DNA from: Halisarca cf. caerulea
Taxonomy: Eukaryota > Porifera > Demospongiae > Chondrillida > Halisarcidae
NCBI GenBank assembly: GCA_963170055.1
Contig: CAUJGJ010000397.1
Span: forward strand, 6,515,001-6,540,000
Direction: 5' to 3'
DNA: 25,000 nt
The translations under genes were made by a program, and so were the position numbers. The notes under the pieces were generated by a model. That model was given only the letters and a program-made list of their open reading frames with translations, made no database searches and was not told where the DNA came from. Below are positions 10,247-23,659 of this stretch, in pieces (the stretch's first letter is position 1; every line of letters starts with the position of its first letter).

Positions 10247-10295
10247 GATCTATATTCGCTCATAAAGAAACATATATGCGTTGTAAAGTGAGTCT

Positions 10296-10645
10296 GGGTA
10301 ACTTGGAGCGGCCGAATTAAAAAATATGTATGTCACATTTGACTCAGCAATGTCTACTTGAATTCAGCGTTTAACAGTGGCAAGTAGCTAGGGTAAGGCT
10401 TGGTAACTTGGAACGCCTGGGTAACTTAGAACGGCCGAGTAAAAGCAGCGTGAATAGTAAACTACAGGTACAATTTTGGCCAGTAATATCTCCGTAAATT
10501 GGGCGTTCAGCAGGGGTACGTATAGCTGGGCAGCTTAATCATAGCAAAGGATACAGGCCCTGTTCTAACTTACCTATGTATTCCTAAGTTACTCCACTTC
10601 ACCCCATGGCTGGGCACCTTAAACAAACGTTACAGGCCTTGTTCC
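10296..10645. repeat. Short dispersed repeats near the 5' side of the minus-strand units
   Basis: GGGTAACTTGGA-type motifs occur at 10296, 10401 and 10419, two of them followed by CGGCCGA. A second motif, TGGGCA.CTTAA with TTACAGGCC.TGTTC-like sequence after it, occurs near 10526 and 10612. An ACATAG|GTAAGT minus-strand donor at 10574 could mark a leader exon of the 8.5-10.1 kb units, but no open frame supports it. 10646-10971 shows nothing further. Confidence 0.5.
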
Positions 10646-10971
10646 ACTTAATCCTACATACATAAACTCACAAATCCACACACACACTTTCCCCATTGTA
10701 AACACACGTCACACACACCACACTCCCACAAAGCAATGTATACACACAATCTACACATGCTGTCTCTAAACATCAGTAAAGCTTACAAAGGCACACTGAG
10801 ACACAGTAGTCTAATAACAAAGGAAATCACACCCCACAAATACACACAAAGACACATACTACCTCCACACGTAAAGGTACAAACCTTACGAAGGCACAGA
10901 CGACTGAAGAATGACACCCAACGAAACTAAATATCTGTATATACTAGTCCTAGCAATTATCACAGACCCGT

Positions 10972-11060
10972 TGTCGCGGAATATTTCATCCCCCCGAATT
11001 TTTATCCGCCCGGATAGGATATGCTAACCGGGCGGATATTTAGTCCTAGTATAGATTATC
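10972..11060 (+). repeat. Left terminal inverted repeat of the Ginger-like element
   Basis: It begins TGTC and contains runs of ATCCCCCC and TTTTTATCC, then GGGCGGATATTTAGTCC. It aligns to the right terminus at roughly two thirds of positions (estimated by eye). The inner part, 11034-11063, recurs four times in the adjacent array. CCGT precedes it. Confidence 0.8.
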
Positions 11061-11295
11061 CCCTGCTGGAATATTTTATCCTCGAGCCCCACGTGCAAAG
11101 ACCTTCTTTGTTATGCCTATTTGTTCTTCTGGACCAGGTGTATCCGTGGGTGTATCTTCCATACGCAGGGACTTGATACACTCCAAATTACTCCACTTTG
11201 GATCGTCACAATTCTATGTATCGCCGCAATTCTATGTCTTGAACCTAAAAAGGAATTTAAGAGGTAAAACGGCAGTCCAGAACAATGGTTCCACT

Positions 11296-11351
11296 GTGTG
11301 TGTGTGTGTGTGGGTGGGTGGGTGTGTAGTGTGTGTGTGCATAGATACTTG

Positions 11352-11408
<57 letters not shown>

Positions 11409-11530
11409 TACCATGAGTGGATTATCCTTACCAGGTGGATAATTGGTCCTAGTATAAATTATCCCCCACGATGTGTGTATGTGTGTGTGTGGGTGGGTGG
11501 GTGTGTATTGTGTGTGTGCATAGATACTTG

Positions 11531-11599
<69 letters not shown>

Positions 11600-11761
11600 T
11601 ACCATGAGTGGATTATCCTTACCAGGTGGATAATTGGTCCTAGTATAAATTATCCCCCACGATGTGTGTGTGTGTGTGTGTGTGTGATACCATGAGTGAA
11701 TTATCCTAAGGCTTACCAGGTGGATAATTGGTCCTAGTATAAATTATCCCCCACGATGTGT

Positions 11762-11807
<46 letters not shown>

Positions 11808-11890
11808 TACCATGAGTGGATTTTCCTTACCAGGTGGATAATTGGTCCTAGTATAAATTATCCCCCACGATGTGTGTGTGAGTGTGTGGA
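11296..11890. repeat. Subterminal array: four copies of a TIR-derived block in (GT)n
   Basis: A block of about 65 bp starting GATACCATGAGTG and ending ATCCCCCACGATG occurs at 11407, 11598, 11686 and 11806, separated by (GT)n tracts of different lengths. A second module, GGGTGGGTGGGTGTGTA..GTG followed by CATAGATACTTGACT, occurs twice (about 11310-11355 and 11489-11534). The core GGATAATTGGTCCTAGTATA, followed by AATTATCCCC, matches 11034-11063 of the left terminal repeat with about four mismatches in 30. It has GGATAATT/AATTATCC arms that could form a hairpin. Confidence 0.85.
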
Positions 11891-12289
11891 TGTGTGTGGA
11901 TAAGGATCGATATAAGGATGTGTTATTTAGTAAGTACACGGCACTGATGATGGCCCAATAAGGCCATAACAGCTACATATCCATGACTGTGTGCTTGTGT
12001 CCATCCATGGCCATCTCTCATGTGCCATGAACCCTCATGCACACTTGCACCCCCACAGACAACGCTTTCATGCACACCATATTTGGTGTGAGGATCATTC
12101 GTAATGCAAAATGACACTCTGCTGTTGTGATAAATCAATATAAGGAAGTATATATAATTATGCATATGCATTATACCAATCCTTATGGTACGTATACACT
12201 TTGCAAAATGGAGTATTCTTAAACTATAGTGCCTACAGCTACAGTTATACACTAGATATGGCAAAGATACAGAATCATAACAAATATAT
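11891..12289. other. 3' side of the transposase gene
   Basis: Non-coding sequence between the subterminal array and the stop codon of the minus-strand gene. It would hold the 3' UTR and poly(A) site. I see no further gene. Confidence 0.5.
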
Positions 12290-13487
12290 CTAGCAGTCTC
12301 TACATAGCCACTGTGTGCTCTTATTATCAATTGATTTCTTGCTCAGCTGTACACATCGTATGTGGTACCATTCTCTGCAGTTTGAGCACTGAATCATGTG
12401 TCCAGAGTCAGGCATTCTGCAACTGCAGTAGATTTTGATAATGTCAGTGGATTTGACTCGAGCTAGACCAGTGCACCTTCGAGTCTTCAGGATTGGAAAA
12501 GGGATAAGATTACCCTCCTTCAAACACCTCCATAGGTGACGCCGCATCTCAGCTTGGTTGTACAGCTGACTACCTGGAGCCAAGCCATATCCCAGTGCAG
12601 TGGCATTGGCTATGGCAAATAGGCCACAATCAGAACCACCAGATTGTAAATGTATGTCCATCATTTGAATCTTAATGTGTGATTGGTTTGTATGAAGCAG
12701 AACTGCTACTTGACGCTTAGTGCAACTGCCAACTGATCGATGCATGCTGTCATACACCATCACCTGCTGTACACAAGAGCCCCCCACATTACTGATCATG
12801 AGCCAGTGATTTATGCCATCATGAATGATCTGCACAAACTCACCCCTCTCTACAGCAAATTGCAGAGTTGAACCCAAAAGGGTGTTCTGGAACCCACTGT
12901 AGTGTGACAGCTGTTTCAGCAGCACTTGTGCAGCATTGACTATGTTGTCATTGAGCCAGTCAGTGGGGCTCAATATGATAGCTTCATCTTCCTGGGTGAG
13001 AGTGTAGAATTTGTTCTTAACCCAATACTTGGGCACAGGGTGTTGCTCTTTGAAGACATATGTATCCAAATCTATAATTTGGGTGGAAGGTAGTGAAAAG
13101 GCTTGGATTGAGGGGTCAGCTGGAGGAGAGCTGGTATCTGGGAGAGGAGAGTTGGGTTGAGGAGTACTGGTATCTGGAGCAGAGGCATCCAATCTTTTGA
13201 GAAAGAATCCACTAACCTGCTCTATGATCTGCAAAATGACAAATTATCATTGAGAGAAAAATATAACAATATCAACTCATGCACTGCAATTATATAAGAT
13301 AATTATGTACTGTACCTTATTCCCATCAACCTGTTTTAAACGAAATAGTCCTTTTTCTAATGAGGCAATTACCTCAAATGGACCTAGCCACTGACAATCC
13401 AGACCACTGCCTTTTTGTCTTTTTCTCAAAAAATCCTTTTTTAGGACCTTTGTTCCAATTGGAAAGTGCCAAGGGCTGCCATTTAGT

Positions 13488-13622
13488 GGTACAGAGGGCG
13501 AGCAGCTGAGGCTGTGATGTGGTGGTACAGAGGGAGAGTGGCTGGGGCTGTGATGTGGTGGTACAGAGGGAGAGTGGCTGGGACTGTGATGTGGTGATAC
13601 AGAGGGAGAGCAGCTGGGGCAT
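13488..13622 (-). repeat. 36-bp coding tandem repeat in exon 9
   Basis: About three and a half copies of a 36-bp unit, encoding a 12-residue Ser/Pro/His repeat (SPSVPPHHSPSH), in the linker just before the second GPY/F-like module. The repeat length is a multiple of three, so copy-number change would keep the frame. Confidence 0.85.
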
Positions 13623-14508
13623 GGTGGGGTGGAGCAGTCTCCATTTGTGTCTGCATGTATGGATATATACATAATTGTGACATTTATTATACATTAAACG
13701 TTACATATGGTATACTTAGCAAGCATAAGGATATACTGTATAGAGATGTACCTTTGACAATTGGAGAGGGGAGCATACTCGTGTCATTGCAAAATGATGG
13801 AAAAAATCCATCTTTTGCATTGGGTGTACTGCAGGAAAGAGACAAGTGTGTTGGAGTTTCGGGGGAGTTTTTCCTTGATATAGAATCAGTATCAGAGTCT
13901 GCTGGTGATTCCACAATGTCTAGAAGATGCAATTTGACAAGTGAAAGGCAATTTTCTTTGGTATACACAACATTGTTAATATACCTGACTTGTCATCTTT
14001 GTTGAGCAATGAAAGAAGATGCGATAGGATTAGAGAATCAGTGTCATCAGAAGACTGTGGAAGTGGGTAAAGGTGTATAATAATATGTACATATACATGC
14101 GCATGCATGTTGGGTCATGGTTGTGTGGAAATCATCATGCAGGTGATTCCCATACTTTCTGTGGCGTTTTGTCCACCCTCATGCTTTCAAAAACCTTGAC
14201 AGCTGAATCTGATAATATTATAAAAGTATACTTATGATAAATAAGCATTTAATTAATATATATATATATATACATACATTTAGACTGCATAGTGTGCATT
14301 TGCACTCCGAGACAGGTGTAATTGGTCTAGTGCGTCATCCAATTTCAATCATCAGACTGTGGTCTGAGATACAAAATTTAGTAAACAATTGTCTTTTAGT
14401 TTAATGCGGATGCTAGTTGATGTAGATGTCAGCACACTTTTTCCTTTAAATTGAACCACCCTTTATTCGCCTCCACACCAGGATACATGCAAATATATAT
14501 ATATACAT

Positions 14509-14606
14509 ATAGTAGAACCTCGTTAGTAAGAACACTGAGTAATACCTGGTTAGGGACTACAAGTATTATGATACCCCATGACCCTTAATACTAATATAGT
14601 TGAGCA
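14509..14606. mobile_element. Truncated pogo/mariner-type MITE fragment
   Basis: It starts TAGTAGAACCTCGTTAGTAAG, like the complete copy at 14790, and follows it to about ATACTAAT.TA, then stops without the second terminus. It ends a few bases from the donor of the exon at 14614, so it supplies most of the 5' part of that intron. Confidence 0.7.
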
Positions 14607-14789
14607 TACTTACCATAACTGATATCCAATGGTTCATTGGGGCTATATATAGCCGCGTGGCTAACAGGTAATACAGATGGTATGGTTGAACTTGGAGGCG
14701 AGCATGGAGAAGCCGGTAAGATTTGCTGAAGGGAGGCTGGATATACAATAAACAAAGTAAAGATGATTTTCAATTTAAACAATATTGTA

Positions 14790-14991
14790 CAGTAGAACCT
14801 CGTTAGTAAGGACACTGTTAATGAGTAATACCTGCGGTTATATATGAAGCACAAGGATATGATACCCCAGCTTATAACCCATGGCCATGCATAATACTAA
14901 TCTATATGGTTAGCAAGTACTTTACTGATAGTGAGTAGCTAGCAATTTGGAGGGTCCCCATGCAGGTGTACTCACTAACGAGGGTCGACTG
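14790..14991. mobile_element. Complete 202-bp MITE with TA target duplication, nested in an intron
   Basis: The left end CAGTAGAACCTCGTTAGTAA and the right end, read inward, CAGTCGACCCTCGTTAGTGA are inverted repeats with few mismatches. TA lies directly outside both ends (14788-14789, 14992-14993). The CAGT..ACCTCG termini and TA duplication fit the Tc1/mariner superfamily, pogo/Tigger type. No coding sequence. It sits in the intron between exons 15245-15020 and 14736-14614 of the Ginger-like gene. Confidence 0.85.
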
Positions 14992-16599
14992 TATATTAAA
15001 AATTTGTTTACACTTGTACCTTCTTCTAGTGGAAGACATTTTGCTGGCTCATAATACTCCTTAAGTACATTGCTGCTATACAACTTCTTAAGATGTTTAT
15101 CAGCCGCAGACTTTAAACGGTAACGGCCTTTGCTAAGCTTCTCCACCACTGTGTAAGGACCAAGCCACTTTGGATCCATTTTTCCACCCATTCTGTGAGA
15201 GTTCTTCATATTCTTTAGAAGAACTTTGGACCCAACTGCAAAATCCTAGGAAAAAAGTCAAAAGTAAATGTGCATGGTAGTAATACAGATCATCTAGTAA
15301 GTATATAAAGGTGAAGTAAGTGAGGTGAATAAAAATTCTGTTAATATACGTAATACTATATACATGCCAAGGAAATATGCTGAAGAAACTTACGTGGTTG
15401 CTGTCATGCTTGGCATCATAGTATGTCTTTTGTCGTTCTTGGGCAACTTCTATGTTGCGATGAGCTTTCTTGTGATACTCCTCTCTCATTTCAAGGACTT
15501 TGCTGATGGTTTGGTGAGTCGTTACTGCTGCATTGGAAATCAACACAGGGTTTTCAGCTGATCCATCAGCTGTTGCTAGCTCATAATCAATTGCCTTCCG
15601 AGGGTGGCGGTTGTACATCAAAAAGAATGGGCTGAATTTAGATGAGTCCTGCACACTAATCCTGTAGGCATACAATGCTGCATCTATGCAGTCATCCCAC
15701 TCTTTGGTCTCCGTCATCATCTTCCTCAGTGTGTGGGTAAGCGTCTGGTTGGTTCGTTCATCCAGACCATTGGTCTGGGGATGGTACGCACTGCTTATCC
15801 GGTGCTCCACTTGTGTACGTTCATAGAGACATCTATAAAATTTAATAATACTGCACACTCAATTTATTCCTTAGTATATAATATTATTAATATAATTATC
15901 TACTGTTCAAATTCATTTATTCAGCAAATACCTGGAAACAGCATTCACAAATTCTCGTCCCTGATCTGAGATTATAATCTCTGGCCAACCATGTTGGCAG
16001 AAAACAGAGAAAAGAAAATCAGCTACACCAATTGCAGTTCTGTCTTGGTTTTGCCCAGCCGATTGTTCACACGTTGGCAGACATCACAAGTTTTGCAGTA
16101 CTGTGCAACATCTCCTGCCATGCCTTTCCACCAGTAAGATATAGACAGCTATAATTGTTATAATGTATATATTAACATTATAAGAGGCCAGTTATTGTCG
16201 GAATCTTGTAGAATCATAGAATCTATAAGATTTTGCTTACAAACCTTACTAAGTGTTTTGTCTCTTCCAAAGTGGCCACCATCCACGCCGTCATGGCAAG
16301 CTCTGATCAGTCGTTCTTGCTCAGCCTCACCGACCACTACCCGCCGCAGTCGCGCACTGCTGCTATCGCCGCTTTGGGAGCGATAGTAGAGGATCCCGCC
16401 TTTCTCTTCGAAGGAGGCCGCCTGCTGTCTCAACCCTCTCTTTTCATTCACAGTGAATCCTGACGGGTATGAAGCCTCGCCACGCCTGGCACTTCGCAGG
16501 TACTCTACGAGTTGCCGGTAGCGCTCCTCGTTCAGCTTGCTCATGGCTATTTCGCGTGCCTTTTTTTTAGTTCGCACGTGGATAATATATTCTGACGCC

Positions 16600-16688
16600 G
16601 GATACTCCATCCTTAGTATATTTCCGCCCCCGGATAGAATATTCTATCCCTGGGATAAAATATGCGGGGGATAGACTATCCTGTGACA
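16600..16688 (-). repeat. Right terminal inverted repeat of the Ginger-like element
   Basis: Read on the minus strand from 16688: TGTCACAGG, then ATCCCCCG and TTTTATCC, then GGGGCGGAAATATACTAAGG. CCGT follows at 16689-16692, matching the flank of the left end. The element's ATG (16610-16608) falls inside its inner edge. Confidence 0.8.
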
Positions 16689-16979
16689 CCGTGGCCAACG
16701 TGTTCTGTCGCAACAATCAACCTTTGACCCCAATGTATGGTTATGCAACAATTCCGCCGCACAATGCAAGAAAAGGAACAAAAACTTGCTTACCATGCTC
16801 CGCAGTAGTACGAGACTTTGTCAAACCCGACAAATGTGCTTAGAAACACAGAGGAATACATAGACGATCGAAGGACCAGGCGACAACGGCTTTTCAATGA
16901 AGAACAGGGGCGAATTGTCTGAAATTCCATAGCGCGCATTCTCCGCGGGATTTTATTTCATTTGCAGCTGGCTCCGACA

Positions 16980-18000
16980 ATGGTGGAAATCTCTCTCGTT
17001 TTTGTGGTACGTTCAAAGCCTACTACAACGTTAAAAGTGTATAATATGTTTTTATTTCGAATTTCGCTGTATACATTATTCTACTTTTCACACAAATAGA
17101 TGTTGGTTGCAGCAGCAATACACTTGCTGCTGCAACTATTGATCCCAAGTTTTTTCTCGGGGCTAATGGTAAGAGTTGTACACTCTGTACGTTTGCATAG
17201 TGATTAATTTACTTTATTCTCTGTTGTAGCCGGGAATCTTTTCAACATGTGTGTGGATATATGTAAGTTTACGACTTATATTCAATGCCATGCATCTCCT
17301 TGTTCTTGCAGGCTCACAAAATTATTAAAAATGAACTTCTCACCTTGCATGGCAATACTTTGTTTTTGTGTTATACATCACTGGTTTTAACTTTAATAAA
17401 TCAAATTTATTATTACATTATATTCTTGTATTTCCTATTGTTTGTAGATGAAAGTCAAGAAAGACTACAATGTAAGAGAACCTGCATGACTTGCATAAGA
17501 TTAGAATGTATATATTATATATATATTATTATTCGATATATGTTATTACATGCCTGTTTTTTTTCTACATGCATGTGAGTATTCGTGTATTCCTGTAATG
17601 CCCTCTGTTATAAATTATGTTATATCTTCATGTTCACAGGAGAGAAAAGCATCAGTGGAGAAGGAACTACTAGTAAGTTCAATATTGGTGAACAATGTAC
17701 CTATGACAGTAATAGAATTGTTTAACTTTTGTGTACATATGCATGTGTTTGAACATTTATAGTGTGCATGTGTGTGCATGTGTGCACATGTATATATGTG
17801 TACGTGTGTACGTGCATGTGTGTGCATGTGCATGTGTGCGCACATGTATGTGTGTGTACGTGTGTACATGTGTGTGTGTGTGTGTGTGTGCGTGTGTACA
17901 TATGTGTGTGCATATATGAATATCAAATTTGCTCTTTTTTTTCTCTATACAGACAAAAGAAAAGGTTGATGAAATTGAAAAAGTTGTAAGTAAAATTCGT

Positions 18001-18053
<53 letters not shown>

Positions 18054-18198
18054 GTGTGCATATATAATAAATATCAAATTTGCTCTCTTCTTCTCTATAC
18101 ATAATAGAAAAAGGAGAAAGATGATAAAATTGAAAAAGTTGTAAGTAAAATTCGTTGTGTGTGTATGTGTGTGTGTGTGTGTGTGTATGGTGTGTGCA

Positions 18199-18230
<32 letters not shown>

Positions 18231-18630
18231 GGTCCTTATTAGCGTGTGTTTTATGCACACCCATGCACTGTCCCCCTCTAGAAAAATGAAAAAGATGAGG
18301 AAATTTCTCGCATTGTAAGTACAATTTAAAATCTCTGTAGTTTTTATTCAACAGATAGATCTTTTTCTCATATACAGCGTAATCAACTTCAAAAGGAACG
18401 GCGCTGCAGGAGGCGCGAAAGGAGGATGCTGTCACCCACGAGGCCTCTTCCTCTTCCACCTCTTCCTCCTCCGCCTCCTCAGCGCCAGGGTCAATGTGTG
18501 ACCCATAGTAAGTTAGCACAATATATGTACACAAAGTCTACATGTTTAAATATACATATATATATATAATTTCATGTTTTATATATTCCCACACCCTTTC
18601 TTTACAGATATACGAGCAATAAACTATTAA
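16980..18630 (+). CDS. Complete micro-exon gene, 169 aa, 11 short exons
   Basis: Model: 16980-17006, 17100-17168, 17230-17262, 17312-17383, 17448-17471, 17640-17672, 17953-17985, 18108-18140, 18282-18314, 18378-18507, 18608-18630; 510 nt in all. The first nine exons are multiples of three in phase 0, and five are exactly 33 nt. The start is the first in-frame ATG before a GTACGT donor. Exons 1-4 encode a strongly hydrophobic N-terminus (MVEISLVFV, then a Leu/Ala/Phe-rich stretch), a likely signal peptide or membrane anchor. Exons 6-9 give 11-residue charged repeats (ERKASVEKELL, TKEKVDEIEKV, KKEKDDKIEKV, KNEKDEEISRI), probably coiled coil. Exon 10 is Arg-rich (RRRERRM) then Pro/Leu-rich, and the end NIRAINY is identical to the paralogue. 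The donor of exon 4 (GTTTTA) is weak. Introns carry (GT)n. The architecture recalls schistosome micro-exon genes; I claim no homology or function. Confidence 0.65.
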
Positions 18631-18975
18631 TGTTTTAAAACTTATACTTATATATAACACATGTACATGCATACACATTTCTGTATCTTTATTATGAATA
18701 CTATTACTATATGATTATTAACAATTATTGCTAGTATATACTATTATAATTGATTTTCGTTATATCATAGTAATAATTTTATTTGATATTAATAATGATT
18801 ACAATTAATTCAATATTTAACAATAATTAATATTTACAATTATAAAAATAAAACGTTTTTCAATAAAAGTTCAATACCTGTTGAGTCAAGTTTAACTTAA
18901 AATAATTAGTGGTACTATGCAGACACAGTTCGTCTCTTCTGTGTTTGTATTTCCTAAAAAGAAGAACATTAAAAA
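17327..18975. repeat. Segmental duplication, copy 2 (partner 5936-7698)
   Basis: It covers exon 4 to beyond the 3' end of the micro-exon gene, including about 340 bp of AT-rich 3' flank that is nearly identical in both copies. The coding 130-nt exon is the same length in both, while the introns differ by indels centred on (GT)n. Confidence 0.9.
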
Positions 18976-19488
18976 GCATCAATAAATAATCTGGAGTACA
19001 CATATGAGATTGTTGTGCACATTCCACACTTGCAGGTGACAAACTGATCAAAGAGAACAGGGACTATTGCAGGAAAATCAAAGTTTTTTAGCTTTTTTGG
19101 AGATCAAGCACTAGATTTTAATTTTGGTTACTCACCATGGTCTTGTACTCTTCATAAGCTATTGAATGGTATAAGTTTCATCGTGTTAAGGGCACTCTCG
19201 GGTCCGGCAATTTGCGTTAACGCCAGCACTATACTAAGTATGACAGAGCATGCGTTTATGCATAACCGGTTGCGTTAATTGGCTGAAAATCCCCTGAAGA
19301 TGCCCCAGGAAAATTTGGTTACTTAGCAACTTGTAGACCGATATGTCCTCTTTATAGATGAGGTATTGCCACTGACGTGTCAATTCGGCTGAATCCGGCG
19401 AACTAAGTTTTTTGACTGTTTCTTTAGAGGTTCAAGCTACAGCCACTTGCTATTCTGTCTTGGTTTAAAACGCCTCAAGGTGTCTACG
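18976..19488. other. Intergenic region and probable promoter of the RAG1-like gene
   Basis: No coding exon seen. The part from about 19190 to 19488 has more CpG than its surroundings and precedes the start ATG at 19489, so promoter activity is plausible. I found no convincing CACWATG-type terminal repeat here that would mark a Transib transposon end; CACTATA at about 19228 is the nearest and has no partner. Confidence 0.45.
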
Positions 19489-23203
<3,715 letters not shown>

Positions 23204-23225
23204 GAATATGGCCACTATACCACAT

Positions 23226-23380
23226 CCTATGCGTGTTTGTGTGTGTGCTGTATACGTACGTATGTACGTACGTATATGTACTATTTGTGTGTATATGTAT
23301 GTACGTGTGTGTGTGTTTCCTCTCTCTGTGTATGTGTGTACGTGTATGTGTGTGTGTGTTTATCTGTGTGTGTGTGTTTA

Positions 23381-23427
<47 letters not shown>

Positions 23428-23480
23428 ATCTCTCTCTGTGTGTATGTATGTGTGTGTTTTATCTGTGTGTTTGTATTTTA
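23226..23480. repeat. (GT)n-rich tract after the RAG1-like gene
   Basis: An imperfect GT/GTAC repeat with TTTATCTCT interruptions, starting about 25 bp after the stop codon. The open frames across it are repeat artefacts. Confidence 0.9.
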
Positions 23481-23491
23481 TATTACCTCAA

Positions 23492-23659
23492 GGTACCGTG
23501 TACCCTGCTGGTACTATGTGCCATGCTAAATAAGGTGCCGTGCACCCTGCCGGTACAATGTACTGTGCAAAATAAGGTACCGTGTACCCTGCTGGTACTA
23601 TGTGCCATGCTAAATAAGGTGCCGTGCACCCTGCCGGTACAATGTACTGCGCAAAATTT
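23492..23659. repeat. 42-bp monomers alternating in two types (84-bp higher-order repeat)
   Basis: Type A (23492-23533, 23576-23617) starts GGTACCGTGTACCCTGCTGG. Type B (23534-23575, 23618-23659) starts GGTGCCGTGCACCCTGCCGG. The two A copies are identical, and the two B copies differ near the end. Each monomer opens with a small perfect inverted repeat (GGTAC-CGT-GTACC or GGTGC-CGT-GCACC), so the A-to-B differences are compensated within the stem. Confidence 0.9.

Larger units (their letters stand above)
12290..16610 (-). pseudogene. Integrase / GPY-F / Ulp1 protease / PHD transposase gene, ten exons
   Basis: Phase-consistent exons (transcription order): 16610-16245, 16148-15932, 15832-15394, 15245-15020, 14736-14614, 14208-14156, 14054-13985, 13919-13752, 13650-13316, 13228-12290. 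Domains: an H2C2 zinc-binding region split over exons 1-2 (HDGVDGGHFG; CKTCDVCQR); integrase core with ISDQGREFVN and NGLDERTN, the second Asp and Glu 35 residues apart; WLGPY (exon 4) and WLGPF (exon 9) GPY/F-like modules; Ser/Pro/Thr linker exons 5-8; then Ulp1 (WLNDNIV, His in NHWLMIS, Asp in VYDSM, Cys in GGSDCG) and a C-terminal PHD finger (eight Cys/His, CSCRMPD to WLCRDC). Exon 2 lacks about 60 residues expected between the zinc region and the core, including the first catalytic Asp, with a net frameshift near 16028-16053. All other exons are open. The start ATG lies at the inner edge of the right terminal repeat. Confidence 0.8.
10972..16688 (-). mobile_element. Ginger-like DNA transposon, complete ends, defective integrase
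   Basis: The ends form imperfect inverted repeats beginning TGTC: from 10972 on the plus strand (TGTCGCGGAATATTTCATCC) and from 16688 on the minus strand (TGTCACAGGATAGTCTATCC). They remain alignable for about 70-80 bp. Directly outside both ends lies CCGT (10968-10971 and 16689-16692), a 4-bp target duplication. The only gene inside, on the minus strand, encodes an H2C2/DDE integrase of Ty3/gypsy type with GPY/F, Ulp1 and PHD domains. No reverse transcriptase, RNase H, aspartic protease or gag is present. Terminal inverted repeats plus a gypsy-type integrase without reverse transcriptase is the definition of Ginger cut-and-paste elements. Length is 5,717 bp. It also carries a subterminal array at its left end and a nested MITE. 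Confidence 0.8.

Noticed and set aside
11310..11330. GGGTGGGTGGG run as a G-quadruplex
   Set aside because: Only three G3 runs are present here and in the similar tract near 18221, one short of a canonical intramolecular quadruplex.
13655..16463. Plus-strand open frames of 60-120 residues across the Ginger-like gene
   Set aside because: They are antisense shadows of the phase-consistent minus-strand exons and have no domain features.
10972..16688. LTR retrotransposon interpretation of the integrase gene
   Set aside because: No reverse transcriptase, RNase H, protease or gag, the ends are inverted rather than direct repeats, and a 4-bp duplication flanks them.
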